Assembly: GCA_005768725.1 (NCBI GenBank)
Contig: VAFM01000002.1
Coordinates: 496,001 to 560,000 of the forward strand
Direction of reading: 5' to 3'
Length of the DNA stretch: 64,000 nt
Source of the DNA: Blastochloris viridis
GTDB lineage: Bacteria; Pseudomonadota; Alphaproteobacteria; UBA2136; UBA6156
Shown: positions 1 through 8,623 of the stretch, in pieces
Position numbering within the stretch: the first letter of the stretch is position 1
Layout: each line of letters opens with the position of its first letter
Program-made: the position numbers and the translations under genes
Notes under the pieces: generated by a model
Databases searched by the model: none
Told to the model about the DNA's origin: nothing
Seen by the model: only the letters and a program-made list of their open reading frames with translations

Positions 1-1377
1 GTCCTGCACGGCTTTCCATTTGCCGTTGTCATAGCGCAGAAAATCGTTGTTATTGGGGCTCAACGTCGTATTAGCATCCACGCGCACGTCACCCAGTTCC
101 ACAAGGTCAAGGGGGTCAGAGGCACCACCGGCATCACTCACACAGGTCAAATTGGTACCATCCCCGGTCAATACCTGCCCGGTGGTACAGGTCGGCAGAG
201 TATTCTGGGCAAAGCCCTGAACCGTGCCCGGTACCCATTTCTGGCTGGTCAGGTCGTATTTCACAAACTGCCCGTCAGCAACACCGCTCACGTTCACGTC
301 GTCCAAGTTAGCAAAGGTCAGCGGGTCAGCGCTACCACCCGCGTCGTTCACACAGGTCAGGCTGGTACCATTGTAAGTCAGCACCTGCCCGGCGGCACAG
401 CTGGAAAGCGTCGTCTTAGCCCAATCCGGCACGGTCGGATCCATTTCACTCCCGGCCACCCACTCGGTGCCGTTGTAAATCAGTACGGTACCGCTGGTCT
501 GGGCGCTGGTGTTCACATCACTCAGGTCGCCCAGTGCCAAGGCACCTTCCAGTGCATCACCGGCCGCTTCACATTTCAGAATCACTTTCCCATCCTGCGT
601 GACCGAACGCAGAATTTCGCCGCTGCCACAGGCTGCCAGGCTGTAACCGGGGATATCGGTACGGGCAAACGCCGCCGTGAACGGGTCAGCTTCCTGCGTG
701 ATACCCACACTGTCCACACGGCAAAGCAGATTACCGCCAACCATGGTCAGCATTTCATTGGTGGCACAGTTCGGCAGGGCCGGGTTGGTGTCGGTGCGTG
801 CAAAGCTATGCACCAGGGGGTCTTGTTCACGCGTAATCCCCTTCTGGTCGGGGATACACGTCAACGAGTCACCGCTCGCACTCAGAACCTGCTCGCTACC
901 ACAGTTCGGCAGCGGAGACTTGGCAAAACCTTGCACGGTCGGGTCGGTTTCGTTGCTCACAAAGCCGCTCTGTACACACGAGAACTCACCGCCGGTCACA
1001 CCCAGAATGCTGCCGCCACTACAGGTCGGCAAAGCTTTCTTGGCAAAACCCTGTACGGTCGGGTCGGTTTCGCGGTCACATACCCAGTTGGTACCGGTAT
1101 AGCGCAATTTGTCCCCGGCATCGGGGCAGCTGCCCAACTGGGCTTTGGCGTGGGGCTGTACCTTGGCCATTTCGGTATTCAGCACATCCACATCGCCTTC
1201 CACTTTAGAAAGACGGGCATTGGTCTTGGCATTCTGCAATCCGCGGCCACCGCTCTGGGTAAAGAACTGTTCCTGCGCCTGGGGGGCCGCCAGTGGCAGC
1301 AGCAAACCGGCCAGCATAGGCACCGCCAGCACCAGCCAAAGGCGCGAACGCAGCATGCGGGCGACGAATCTGTTCAC
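1..1377 (-). CDS. Secreted Cys-containing repeat protein (5' part, truncated by window edge)
   Basis: The reading frame runs leftwards from a GTG at 1377 (AAGGAA about 8 bases upstream) and is still open at base 1, giving at least 459 residues. The first 40 residues form a signal peptide (basic start, long hydrophobic run, Ala-rich end). A short linker is followed by at least six degenerate repeats built on DPTVQGFAK, then LPxC, a GxxL turn and a second Cys (SCV, TCV), so each repeat can hold one disulphide. Later repeats also carry LGDLSDV and YNGTEWVAG segments of the kind found in phage tail-fibre-like and adhesin proteins. I infer an exported surface protein; the C-terminus that would show how it is anchored lies outside the window. 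No family is firmly recognised. Confidence 0.75.
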   Translation of the reverse strand, partial: MNRFVARMLRSRLWLVLAVPMLAGLLLPLAAPQAQEQFFTQSGGRGLQNAKTNARLSKVEGDVDVLNTEMAKVQPHAKAQLGSCPDAGDKLRYTGTNWVCDRETDPTVQGFAKKALPTCSGGSILGVTGGEFSCVQSGFVSNETDPTVQGFAKSPLPNCGSEQVLSASGDSLTCIPDQKGITREQDPLVHSFARTDTNPALPNCATNEMLTMVGGNLLCRVDSVGITQEADPFTAAFARTDIPGYSLAACGSGEILRSVTQDGKVILKCEAAGDALEGALALGDLSDVNTSAQTSGTVLIYNGTEWVAGSEMDPTVPDWAKTTLSSCAAGQVLTYNGTSLTCVNDAGGSADPLTFANLDDVNVSGVADGQFVKYDLTSQKWVPGTVQGFAQNTLPTCTTGQVLTGDGTNLTCVSDAGGASDPLDLVELGDVRVDANTTLSPNNNDFLRYDNGKWKAVQD

Positions 1378-1569
1378 TCTTGTTCCTTTTTGGGGGCTTG
1401 CACGAGGATTTCTGACATTTACTCTCGCAAACCAGCGCTCATTCCACAATCGTCCTACCGGCTTTTACACCAAACGAGCGCACCCGCTATGGCCGCTCCG
1501 CCACAAATCAGGGCCCTTACAACAGGCAATCCGCTTGCCCAAAAAGACGCGAGGGCGTATGCACTTTGC

Positions 1570-2787
1570 ATGAGCAAAGCACCGTCCAAAAACATCCAGA
1601 AGATCATGGTTGTGTTCGGCACCCGTCCGGAAGCCATTAAAGTCGCTCCCCTTATTCTGGCGCTGAAGAACGACCCGCGCTTTAAACTCTGCACTGTCGC
1701 CACCGGCCAGCACCGCGAGATGCTGTGGCCGATCCTCGAATGGTTCAACATCACTCCAGATTACACGCTGGATGTGATGGCACCCAAACAGCCCTTAGCC
1801 TTCCTGTCTGGCAAGGTGCTCGCCGGTCTGCATCCCATCATGGAAGCCGAACAACCGGACATCGTGATGGTGCAGGGCGATACCACTACCGCATTCATGG
1901 CCGCGCTGACCGCCTATTACGGCTACGATTACTTTGTACGGAATGAAACCGGGCAACGCCGCCATATCCAGATCGCCCATATCGAGGCGGGCCTGCGCAC
2001 GCATGACAACTACGCCCCCTTCCCGGAAGAAGTGAACCGCCGCCTGATCGGCCACATCGCCAACTGGCACTTCGCCCCCACCGCCACGGCGGCCGAGGCC
2101 CTTTTCCAGGAGAATATCAACACCAATGTCTTCATCACCGGCAACCCGGTCATCGACGCACTCCATGTGACGGTCGAACGCCTCGGCGACGGCGCCACAC
2201 TCAATCTACCGCCGGAACTGACCAACGACATTCTCGGCAAACCCTATATCCTCATCACCGGCCATCGCCGCGAAAGTTATGGCGAAGGCTTCTCCCACAT
2301 CTGCAAGGCCATCGCCAAACTGTCCAAGCGCTATCCCAAGCACACGTTCATTTATCCAGTACACCTCAACCAGCACGTGCAAGAGCCCGTCCACGCCATG
2401 CTGGGTAATCTGCCCAACGTGATCCTCACTCAACCGCTCGACTATCCCGCCTTCGTGCACGTCATGCGCCACGCCCACCTGATCCTCACCGACAGCGGCG
2501 GCCTGCAGGAAGAAGGCCCGGCCCTGGGCAAACCGGTGCTGGTGATGCGCGAAGTGACCGAACGCCCGGAAGGCATCATGTCCGGTACCTGCCGTCTGGT
2601 CGGCACGTCCGAGAAAAGCATCATCGACAATGTCACCGATCTGCTGGACAACCCGCAAAGCTACGCCAAAATGGCGCGCGCCGCCAATCCGTACGGAGAC
2701 GGCCTTGCCACGCAACGTATTCTCAATCTGCTGGCTGGCGGTTCCGCCCGCGACAACACCTTCACCCCCGCCTACGCCGAGGCATAA
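1570..2787 (+). CDS. wecB: UDP-N-acetylglucosamine 2-epimerase (non-hydrolysing)
   Basis: A 405-residue protein that would interconvert UDP-GlcNAc and UDP-ManNAc in the cytoplasm, supplying ManNAc-type sugars for surface polysaccharide. The family marks are clear: VVFGTRPEAIK at the N-terminus, HIEAGLRT, ITGHRRE, and the nucleotide-binding TDSGGLQEEGP with PVLVMREVTERPE. Length is slightly above the usual 360-385; part of the excess is an insertion of about a dozen residues (YDYFVRNETGQRR) just before HIEAGLRT. The ATG at 1570 is preferred because homology begins right after it; a GAGGGCG lies about 13 bases upstream. The open frame continues much further upstream but that part is antisense to the divergent secreted protein. 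Monocistronic, closed by a terminator. Confidence 0.93.
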   Translation: MSKAPSKNIQKIMVVFGTRPEAIKVAPLILALKNDPRFKLCTVATGQHREMLWPILEWFNITPDYTLDVMAPKQPLAFLSGKVLAGLHPIMEAEQPDIVMVQGDTTTAFMAALTAYYGYDYFVRNETGQRRHIQIAHIEAGLRTHDNYAPFPEEVNRRLIGHIANWHFAPTATAAEALFQENINTNVFITGNPVIDALHVTVERLGDGATLNLPPELTNDILGKPYILITGHRRESYGEGFSHICKAIAKLSKRYPKHTFIYPVHLNQHVQEPVHAMLGNLPNVILTQPLDYPAFVHVMRHAHLILTDSGGLQEEGPALGKPVLVMREVTERPEGIMSGTCRLVGTSEKSIIDNVTDLLDNPQSYAKMARAANPYGDGLATQRILNLLAGGSARDNTFTPAYAEA

Positions 2788-2790
2788 AAC

Positions 2791-2815
2791 AAAAGCCTCC
2801 GACACGGAGGCTTTT
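2791..2815 (+). terminator. Intrinsic terminator after wecB
   Basis: GCCTCCG and CGGAGGC form a 7-bp stem with a 3-base loop followed by TTTT, three bases after the wecB stop region. Confidence 0.85.
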
Positions 2816-2990
2816 ACATATCTGAAGAGCGATTATCCAGTCATCCGGCGCAAAGCGCCGTCGCCCCCGCGCGCGAGGTTGAAACGGACATCCGGATGCG
2901 TTTTGGCAGGGCACGGTGTACAAAAACAAAGGTACATAAGCCATGCCAAAACGTGTTCGGGGTTCGTTTCAAACCGCGCCTTTCCTAAGT

Positions 2991-3911
2991 CTAAGGAAGA
3001 CCAACTTCGGCAGGCGCCAAGAGCCCTTGATCGGTAAACTCCGCAATCGTCCCCTTCTTGCTGCGCAGAATGATGATCGTGATACGGCGGTTCTTAATGG
3101 CCTCCGGCTGGTCCACCAGCAGCGGCTGTTGGCTGGCGTAACCGGCCACACGGCCAATGCGGCGCTCCGGCATACCTTCCTGCATCATCACACGGCGGGT
3201 CATCTGGGCACGGTCGGAAGAAAGCTCCCAGTTGGTATAAACAGGGTTGGCACCACGATACGGCACCACATCGGTATGGCCACCGATCGCCAGCGCATTC
3301 GGCAGCGGCAGCAGAACATTGGTCACCACACCCATCATGTCGCGGGTGTACGGGAACATCGCGGCACTGCCGTTTTCAAACAACGGACGGTCGGCACTGT
3401 CGGTGATGGTAATGCGCAACCCTTCCGGCGTCAGGTCGATGATCATATTGTCCATCAGCGCTTTCAGCTCGGGCACGTTCATCACCGCACGCTTAATCTG
3501 TTCGGCCACCTGACGGAACATCGCGTCTTCCTTGGCCTGAACCGCCATATCATCATTGCTGTCGGCCTGGGCGGGCGGCATCACCGGTGTTTCTTCCGGG
3601 GCACTGTCATCGGCCGCAATCGCGCTGCTACCCTTCATGATGCCCTGCCCGCCACCATACTGACTGGCATTGCTGGGGGGGTTAAAGTAGTAGGCGATCC
3701 CGGCTTTCTGCTCTTCCGTGGTGCTGGCCAGCAGCCACAGCAGCAAAAAGAACGCCATCATCGCGGTCACAAAGTCGGCATACGCAACCTTCCAGGCGCC
3801 GCCGTGGTGGCCGTGGCCGTGGCCGCGGCCCTTTTTCTTGACGACAATGACGGTCGCGCCGCCGTTGCCGCTCGAACCGCCGCCGCTGCCGCCGTTCTCT
3901 TCGTCGGCCAT
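2991..3911 (-). CDS. motB: Flagellar stator protein MotB
   Basis: A 306-residue peptidoglycan-anchored half of the flagellar stator. The N-terminus is a Gly- and His-rich cytoplasmic stretch (GHGHGHH near residues 30-36), then a single membrane segment around residues 42-63 holding the proton-binding aspartate of the AYADFVTAMMAFF motif (Asp46). The C-terminal half is an OmpA/Pal-type peptidoglycan-binding domain with IGGHTDVVPYRG and the NRRITI segment. Its ATG overlaps the motA stop by one base (TAATG), so the two are translationally coupled. The His/Gly-rich leader is longer than in enteric MotB. Confidence 0.95.
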   Translation of the reverse strand: MADEENGGSGGGSSGNGGATVIVVKKKGRGHGHGHHGGAWKVAYADFVTAMMAFFLLLWLLASTTEEQKAGIAYYFNPPSNASQYGGGQGIMKGSSAIAADDSAPEETPVMPPAQADSNDDMAVQAKEDAMFRQVAEQIKRAVMNVPELKALMDNMIIDLTPEGLRITITDSADRPLFENGSAAMFPYTRDMMGVVTNVLLPLPNALAIGGHTDVVPYRGANPVYTNWELSSDRAQMTRRVMMQEGMPERRIGRVAGYASQQPLLVDQPEAIKNRRITIIILRSKKGTIAEFTDQGLLAPAEVGLP

Positions 3912-4777
3912 TACTTATCGCCCCCGATGCTGTTCAGGTACTCTTCCGACTGCTGGAAGCTCGGACGGACCGACGCCGGCATGTGCTTGCGGGTAAATTC
4001 AACGATGATCTGCGGGCTCAACTGACGCGCAAAGTTCAGAATGGCGATCTTCATGCAGGTGTAGAAGGCCGCTTCCGCCGCATAGGCATTTTCCATGTTC
4101 TTGCCCATCGGGCCGATAAAGCCGTAGGCGATAAGCACACCCGAGAACGTCCCCACAAGCGCGGCCCCGATCAGGTGACCCAGCACTTCCGGCGGCTCGG
4201 TAATGCTCCCCATGGTATGGATAACCCCCAACACGGCGGCCACAATACCCAGCGCCGGCATACCGTCGGCCATACCCTGCATCGCGCCCACAATCGCGGC
4301 GCGCTCGGTGTGGTGCACGTGCAGTTCCTCGTCCATCAGTTCTTCCAGCTGGTTCGGCATGCCGCTGCCCATAACGATCAGACGAATATTGTCACACAGG
4401 AAGGATTCCACATGGTGATCCTTCATCAGGCTCGGATATTTCTGGAACAGGCTGCTGTCGTGCGGGTGGTCGATGTGTTGCTCAACCTCTTTGATCCCCT
4501 TGGTGCGCATCATCTTGGAAAGCTCGAAGAAGAAGCCCAGCAATTCCATGTACGGGCCCTTTTTCTGGTAGGGCAGACCGGTCAGCAGCACTTTAAAGCC
4601 ACCGCCCAGGCCTTTAAGTACCGGCCCTGGGCTCCCGATCACAAGGCCGCCGATGGCCGCCCCGATGATGATGATAAATTCAAACGGCTGCCACAAAACA
4701 CCCATGTGACCACCCGCAGCGGCGTACCCACCCATAACGCAGGCAACAACAATGACAAAACCAATCAGGAACAACAT
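3911..4777 (-). CDS. motA: Flagellar stator protein MotA
   Basis: A 288-residue inner-membrane protein with four predicted helices: two near the N-terminus (residues 1-20 and 30-50) and two in the second half (about 170-225), separated by a large charged cytoplasmic loop that contacts the rotor. The GMPALGIVAAVLGVI segment holds the conserved proline of the third helix and the family's GxLIGAALVGTFSGVLIAYG follows. Together with MotB it makes the ion channel that drives rotation. First gene of a two-gene motAB operon whose promoter must lie in the 200-base gap shared with the divergent surface-protein gene. Confidence 0.95.
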   Translation of the reverse strand: MLFLIGFVIVVACVMGGYAAAGGHMGVLWQPFEFIIIIGAAIGGLVIGSPGPVLKGLGGGFKVLLTGLPYQKKGPYMELLGFFFELSKMMRTKGIKEVEQHIDHPHDSSLFQKYPSLMKDHHVESFLCDNIRLIVMGSGMPNQLEELMDEELHVHHTERAAIVGAMQGMADGMPALGIVAAVLGVIHTMGSITEPPEVLGHLIGAALVGTFSGVLIAYGFIGPMGKNMENAYAAEAAFYTCMKIAILNFARQLSPQIIVEFTRKHMPASVRPSFQQSEEYLNSIGGDK

Positions 4778-4984
4778 GGCCCGAGCCTACCAGCCCTGCT
4801 GCGCTGCACCAATGCTTTCTGCACACCTCTCCCCCGCTTTGACTGACCCCCTGTGACCTTTAAACGCAGGTGAGTCCTCACCCCTCTGTTACCCTGTGTC
4901 ACCCGTGCACAGACCCCTCCACCAAAACACATCTCCCTCTCAGGCCTGTCGGGACGGATGAGGTACGCAATGGCATAATAAGAC

Positions 4985-6598
4985 ATGACGATGATTCGCC
5001 TGCTTCTTTGCGCGCTCATAATGCCCTCATGGGCGTTTGCTGTGTGTAGTACCCCCGCCGGAGACGCCGGTCACATCATCTTCAACACCACCACCAAAAC
5101 CATGCAGTACTGCAACGGCACCAACTGGGTGAACACCGGTACATCACAACCTTCTGCCACACAAACCGGCTGCACAACCCCAACCGGCGTGGCCGGAGAA
5201 GTTATTTATGCCAGCAGCACCGGCGTGGTTCAGTTCTGCAATGGCCAGAACTGGGTCGACACCGCCTGCGCAGCCAAACGCCAGCCCAACGGCCCGGGGT
5301 GTAGCGGCCAACCGGCAGGTACCATCCAGTATGCCGCAGCGCATAACGAGCTCCAGTTCTGCGACAGCACCAACTGGGTCGCCATGGGTTGGGGCTGTTC
5401 GCACGACCTCTCCGATCCGGTCTGGAACGGCCCGACCACGTACAGTTACAGCACCATGCAGGGCCAGCCCTTTAGCCTCACCCCCTCGGTCACCGACGAC
5501 AAACCCGGCCTCGTGTACAGCGTACAGGGTACGGTCCCCACCGGTCTGTCGTTCAATCCCTCCACCGGCGCCGTGTCTGGCACCCCTTCCGCACTGGGCA
5601 CCTATACGTTCACCCTCCGCGCCACCGACACCTCCGCCAACTATGTCGAGCGTACCTTTACGATAGACGTGACCCCCGCCGAAGCGGTGGCCTACATCGC
5701 CTCCAACGCCAACAACGTCAATATCCAGTCGCTGTTCAGCGGCGCCGACTGGGCTAACAGCACCCGCCCCAAACGGGTGGTCATCAACAGTGGCGTCACG
5801 GTCGGTTCCACAAACCCAGCCACAGCCGCCCTGCTCACCGGTACAGGCCGCGGCAGTAATCTGATTATCCAGAACAGCGGTACCATCGCCGGTGCCGGGG
5901 GTGCCGCCAATGGTGGCGCGGGTGGCCCGGCGATCAACTCTCAGCAGACAGGGGTCACCATCACCAATGCCGGTAACATCTACGGCGGCGGTGGCGGGGG
6001 CGGCCGTGGCGGTAATGGCGGTTCCGGCGGAGCAGGCTCTATTCAACAAGTCGTGCAAGAAGGCCCTTACTATTCGTCTAGCTATCGCTGGTATTTCATG
6101 GACTTTGGTGGATACTACTATGGAGACATTGTGTGGGCCGGAACTACACTCAGGATAAATAATGGTAACGAACCTGCTTCACCATGGGCTTATGGTGGCT
6201 ATCTGTATTACAAGAGTTACCCGAGTGGTGAAGGTCCAAACGCTATCTATCGCACATACGAGTCAAACACTCCCACCACCGGCGGCGCAGGCGGTACCGG
6301 CGGTAACGGCGGTGCGGGCCAAGGCTCCAACCAAGCCCGCGCCAACGGGGTTGGCGGTAGCGCAGGCGCAGCGGGTGGCACCAACGCCGGTACAGGCGGT
6401 ACGGGTGGCACCGGCGGTAACGGCGGTACATGGGGTGTTGCCGGCACAGCAGGTGCCACAGGCAACACCGGTGGCTCTGGTAATGCAGGTGCTGGCTTGG
6501 CAGGAGCCGCCGGTACAGCCGGTGGGGCAGCCGGTGCAGCTATCACTGGTAGCGGCTACACGGTCACCAACACCGGCAGTATCCTCGGAGCCTACTAA
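4985..6598 (+). CDS. Modular secreted protein: Cys repeats, Ig-like domain, Gly-rich repeats
   Basis: A 537-residue exported protein. Residues 1-19 are a signal peptide. Residues about 20-130 hold three repeats with the pattern GxxI-Y/F-x(6)-QFCNGxNWV, a module also suggested by the YNGTEWVAG segment of the gene at the left edge. Residues about 145-235 look like a putative Ig/cadherin-like domain (VPTGLSFNPSTGAVSGTP, then GTYTFTLRATDTS). After an NSGTI-type stretch, residues 290-345 and 430-530 are Gly/Ala-rich (GGAGGTGGNGGAG), interrupted at about 358-427 by a Tyr-rich segment of lower GC. Likely a surface or matrix protein. The start could be 4985 or the second Met at 4991; no strong ribosome site is visible. 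Confidence 0.8.
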   Translation: MTMIRLLLCALIMPSWAFAVCSTPAGDAGHIIFNTTTKTMQYCNGTNWVNTGTSQPSATQTGCTTPTGVAGEVIYASSTGVVQFCNGQNWVDTACAAKRQPNGPGCSGQPAGTIQYAAAHNELQFCDSTNWVAMGWGCSHDLSDPVWNGPTTYSYSTMQGQPFSLTPSVTDDKPGLVYSVQGTVPTGLSFNPSTGAVSGTPSALGTYTFTLRATDTSANYVERTFTIDVTPAEAVAYIASNANNVNIQSLFSGADWANSTRPKRVVINSGVTVGSTNPATAALLTGTGRGSNLIIQNSGTIAGAGGAANGGAGGPAINSQQTGVTITNAGNIYGGGGGGGRGGNGGSGGAGSIQQVVQEGPYYSSSYRWYFMDFGGYYYGDIVWAGTTLRINNGNEPASPWAYGGYLYYKSYPSGEGPNAIYRTYESNTPTTGGAGGTGGNGGAGQGSNQARANGVGGSAGAAGGTNAGTGGTGGTGGNGGTWGVAGTAGATGNTGGSGNAGAGLAGAAGTAGGAAGAAITGSGYTVTNTGSILGAY

Positions 6599-6616
6599 AA
6601 CGTAACGGCACCCACC

Positions 6617-6644
6617 AAAAAAGCCCCTCTACCGAGGGGCTTTT
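6617..6644 (+). terminator. Intrinsic terminator after the Gly-rich surface protein
   Basis: AAAAGCCCCTC / GAGGGGCTTTT hairpin between the convergent surface-protein gene and lolA; the A and T runs on both sides make it usable from either strand. Confidence 0.85.
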
Positions 6645-6655
6645 CATCAACCAGC

Positions 6656-7390
6656 CTAGTTACGCTGGTTATACACACCCGGGGTATACTCAAACAGCTT
6701 GTTCACCAAGGTCACGTTCTCGTCCACGTTGCGGAACTCCACATGCGTGGTGGTGCTGAGAGTGTCTACGGCATCGATCTGGCTCAGGTACATACGCCCG
6801 CCCGCCAGCTTGGTGAAGACCAGCGTCAGCTTGGCCAGACCACTGTTGGTGCCGGTCGCGATCTTCTTGTCCACGGCAAAGGTCACACTGAACATGCGGC
6901 CGTTTTCCTTGGTATCGGTCGCACGCAGGCCCTGCTGAGACAGATTCAGCTTCTTGGCATTGAACAGACGCGCCACACCCGCATCCATCGGCAACTGGGT
7001 TGCCTGCTGACGGTCATCGATGAAGTAGATGGCACTGCCGGTGCTCACCACTTTCTGGGTCACCGGGGTCTTGTACAGCCACAAGAACTTACCGGGCTTG
7101 CGCCAGTAGAACGTCCCGCTGCTGGGGGTGCGCTCACCGGTCACGGTCTGGGTGAAGTCGGCCTGCAGGCTGCTCAGATCATTGAAATAATCTTCCACAC
7201 GCTTGGTGCTGGCGCTCAGGCCGGGCATGAACACCTGCGTACCGGTCACCACGTGGGCGGTTTTCACACCGGCCAGAATGCTGCCCTTAGCCGGGGTCGG
7301 GGTGGGTTCCTGGGCCAGCGGCATCTGGGCTGCCGCCACCATAATGGTAGCTATAGGCAAAGCCATCAAAGCTCCGTAGTATCTGCGCAT
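6656..7390 (-). CDS. lolA: Outer-membrane lipoprotein carrier protein LolA
   Basis: A 244-residue periplasmic chaperone that would take lipoproteins from LolCDE to the outer membrane. Starting at the ATG at 7390 (GGAGATATTC directly before it) gives a signal peptide MRRYYGALMALPIATIMVAAAQ. The mature part shows the LolA features VEDYFNDLSSLQADFTQ, GTFYWRKPGKFLWLY and IYFIDDRQQATQLP. An upstream in-frame Met at 7528 is rejected because it would lie over the divergent gene and lacks a signal sequence. The start codon overlaps the start codon of the divergent esterase by two bases. Confidence 0.88.
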   Translation of the reverse strand: MRRYYGALMALPIATIMVAAAQMPLAQEPTPTPAKGSILAGVKTAHVVTGTQVFMPGLSASTKRVEDYFNDLSSLQADFTQTVTGERTPSSGTFYWRKPGKFLWLYKTPVTQKVVSTGSAIYFIDDRQQATQLPMDAGVARLFNAKKLNLSQQGLRATDTKENGRMFSVTFAVDKKIATGTNSGLAKLTLVFTKLAGGRMYLSQIDAVDTLSTTTHVEFRNVDENVTLVNKLFEYTPGVYNQRN

Positions 7391-8084
7391 GAATATCTCC
7401 TTCTCGTCCTTCTCCGGACCTATTAACGGTCCCGCAGTCGTTTCGCCTGCGGTCAACCATGCACTAATCTGTTTACACGGTTTTGGTTCCTCTGGCGACG
7501 ACCTCATCCAGCTCGCCGCCCCCCTCAAAGCAACCCTTGGTAATCTGGCCGAAACCTTGGCGGTCTACGCGCCCCACGCGCCTGCCGAATCGCCCGGAGG
7601 CATGGGGCGCCAATGGTTCCGCGATATGGGCTGGACCTTCCGCGACGCCCAAGGCCTCACCAGCCTCACCCCCCAGCTCGACAGTTTCATCGCCCAGGTC
7701 GCGGCAATGCACGATATCCCTACCACCCACATTGCCCTTCTCGGCTTCTCGCAGGGCGGTATGACGCTTTTCCACTGCCTGCCCCAGCTCCAACACCAGC
7801 CGGGCGCGGTTATCACCTGCTGCGGCGCGGTTTCGGTCGCCCCCACCTTCCCGGCCAACCAGACCAATAAACCACCGCTGCTTATCCTGCACGGCGAAGA
7901 CGACGACGTCCTCCCGGCCGATGCCAGTGTCGAAGCTGCCGCCACCTACCGCGCCCACGGCTACCCGGTGACGCTGGAGATTCTCCCCCACCTCGGCCAC
8001 GGTATCGACGCCGCCACCCTCGCCCACATCAGCGTCTTCCTTCAAAACATCTGGCAACCAATGTCCCAAATAGACCGGACTTAA
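7389..8084 (+). CDS. Phospholipase/carboxylesterase family alpha/beta hydrolase
   Basis: A 231-residue serine hydrolase of the family that includes E. coli YpfH and PF02230 carboxylesterases. The oxyanion region is LICLHGFGSSGDDL (about 26-39), the nucleophile is Ser121 in GFSQGG, the acid is in HGEDDDVLP (about Asp172), and His204 sits in HLGHG. The N-terminus FSGPxxxP matches the family's usual beginning, which supports the ATG at 7389 even though no ribosome site is visible. That ATG overlaps the lolA start codon on the other strand. Substrate unknown. A short copy of its C-terminus occurs at about 9282. Confidence 0.85.
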   Translation: MNISFSSFSGPINGPAVVSPAVNHALICLHGFGSSGDDLIQLAAPLKATLGNLAETLAVYAPHAPAESPGGMGRQWFRDMGWTFRDAQGLTSLTPQLDSFIAQVAAMHDIPTTHIALLGFSQGGMTLFHCLPQLQHQPGAVITCCGAVSVAPTFPANQTNKPPLLILHGEDDDVLPADASVEAAATYRAHGYPVTLEILPHLGHGIDAATLAHISVFLQNIWQPMSQIDRT

Positions 8085-8093
8085 AAACAAAAA

Positions 8094-8116
8094 AAACCGG
8101 GCTCGCCCGGTTTTTT
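8094..8116 (+). terminator. Intrinsic terminator after the esterase gene
   Basis: AACCGGGC / GCCCGGTTTTTT hairpin with a six-base T run, between convergent genes. Confidence 0.85.
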
Positions 8117-8130
8117 CAGTTCTAAAGAGG

Positions 8131-8622
8131 TTACCACCACGCCTTGGCTTTGCTTTCTTCGGCGCGACCCTTGCTCTTCAGATTTTCACCGATGCCCGAC
8201 GAAATATGCCGCGTAGCATCCGCTTCCGATTGCAAGACGTCAGTCTGTGCAGCCTGAGCCTTCAGCTCCTGCTCAACGAAATCATCCGCACGTTTGGCAC
8301 GCGCGCGCTTGGCTTCCAAATTCAGGCTCATTTCCTCAAGTTCCAGCGCACGCAGCTTATCTTCATACCCTTGCGCACGCTGTTTATCAGCCGATTTTTC
8401 AGCGCGGACACGGGCCGCTTCCTGGGCCTGTGCGGCCCGACGATTCGCCTCACGCGCTGCCGCTTGTTTCTCAGCTTTCAGTTGGCGGGCTTCTTCCTCC
8501 GCAGTCTGCTGAGAAATCACACTATCCACCGCTGTAATCTGGTCCTGCAAAGACTGGGCAAAACCGGCAAACGGCAGCAGGCAAGCACCTGCTGCCATCA
8601 CAATACCTACCGAGTAACGCAC
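8131..8622 (-). CDS. Periplasmic coiled-coil protein, unknown function
   Basis: A 163-residue exported protein. I take the GTG at 8622, one base after the stop of the upstream lipoprotein gene (TAA-C-GTG) with AAGGA 11 bases before; this gives a signal peptide ending LLPFAGFAQ. The mature protein is almost wholly Ala/Glu/Lys/Arg-rich with heptad-like spacing (residues about 40-140), predicting one long coiled coil. It resembles small periplasmic proteins of the DUF5384 type, but that is only a weak resemblance. Co-transcribed and probably translationally coupled with the lipoprotein at 8624-9145. Confidence 0.7.
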   Translation of the reverse strand: MRYSVGIVMAAGACLLPFAGFAQSLQDQITAVDSVISQQTAEEEARQLKAEKQAAAREANRRAAQAQEAARVRAEKSADKQRAQGYEDKLRALELEEMSLNLEAKRARAKRADDFVEQELKAQAAQTDVLQSEADATRHISSGIGENLKSKGRAEESKAKAWW

Positions 8623-8623
8623 G

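Noticed and set aside
808..1569. Long N-terminal extension of wecB
   Set aside because: The extension is antisense to the secreted repeat protein and lacks homology; the epimerase begins at 1570.
1559..1573. Four-codon mini frame (MHFA) overlapping the wecB start
   Set aside because: Could be a leader peptide, but so short a frame is expected by chance and has no further support.
6247..6546. Pro/Ala repeat frame on the minus strand
   Set aside because: Antisense image of the Gly/Thr-rich repeats of the surface protein.
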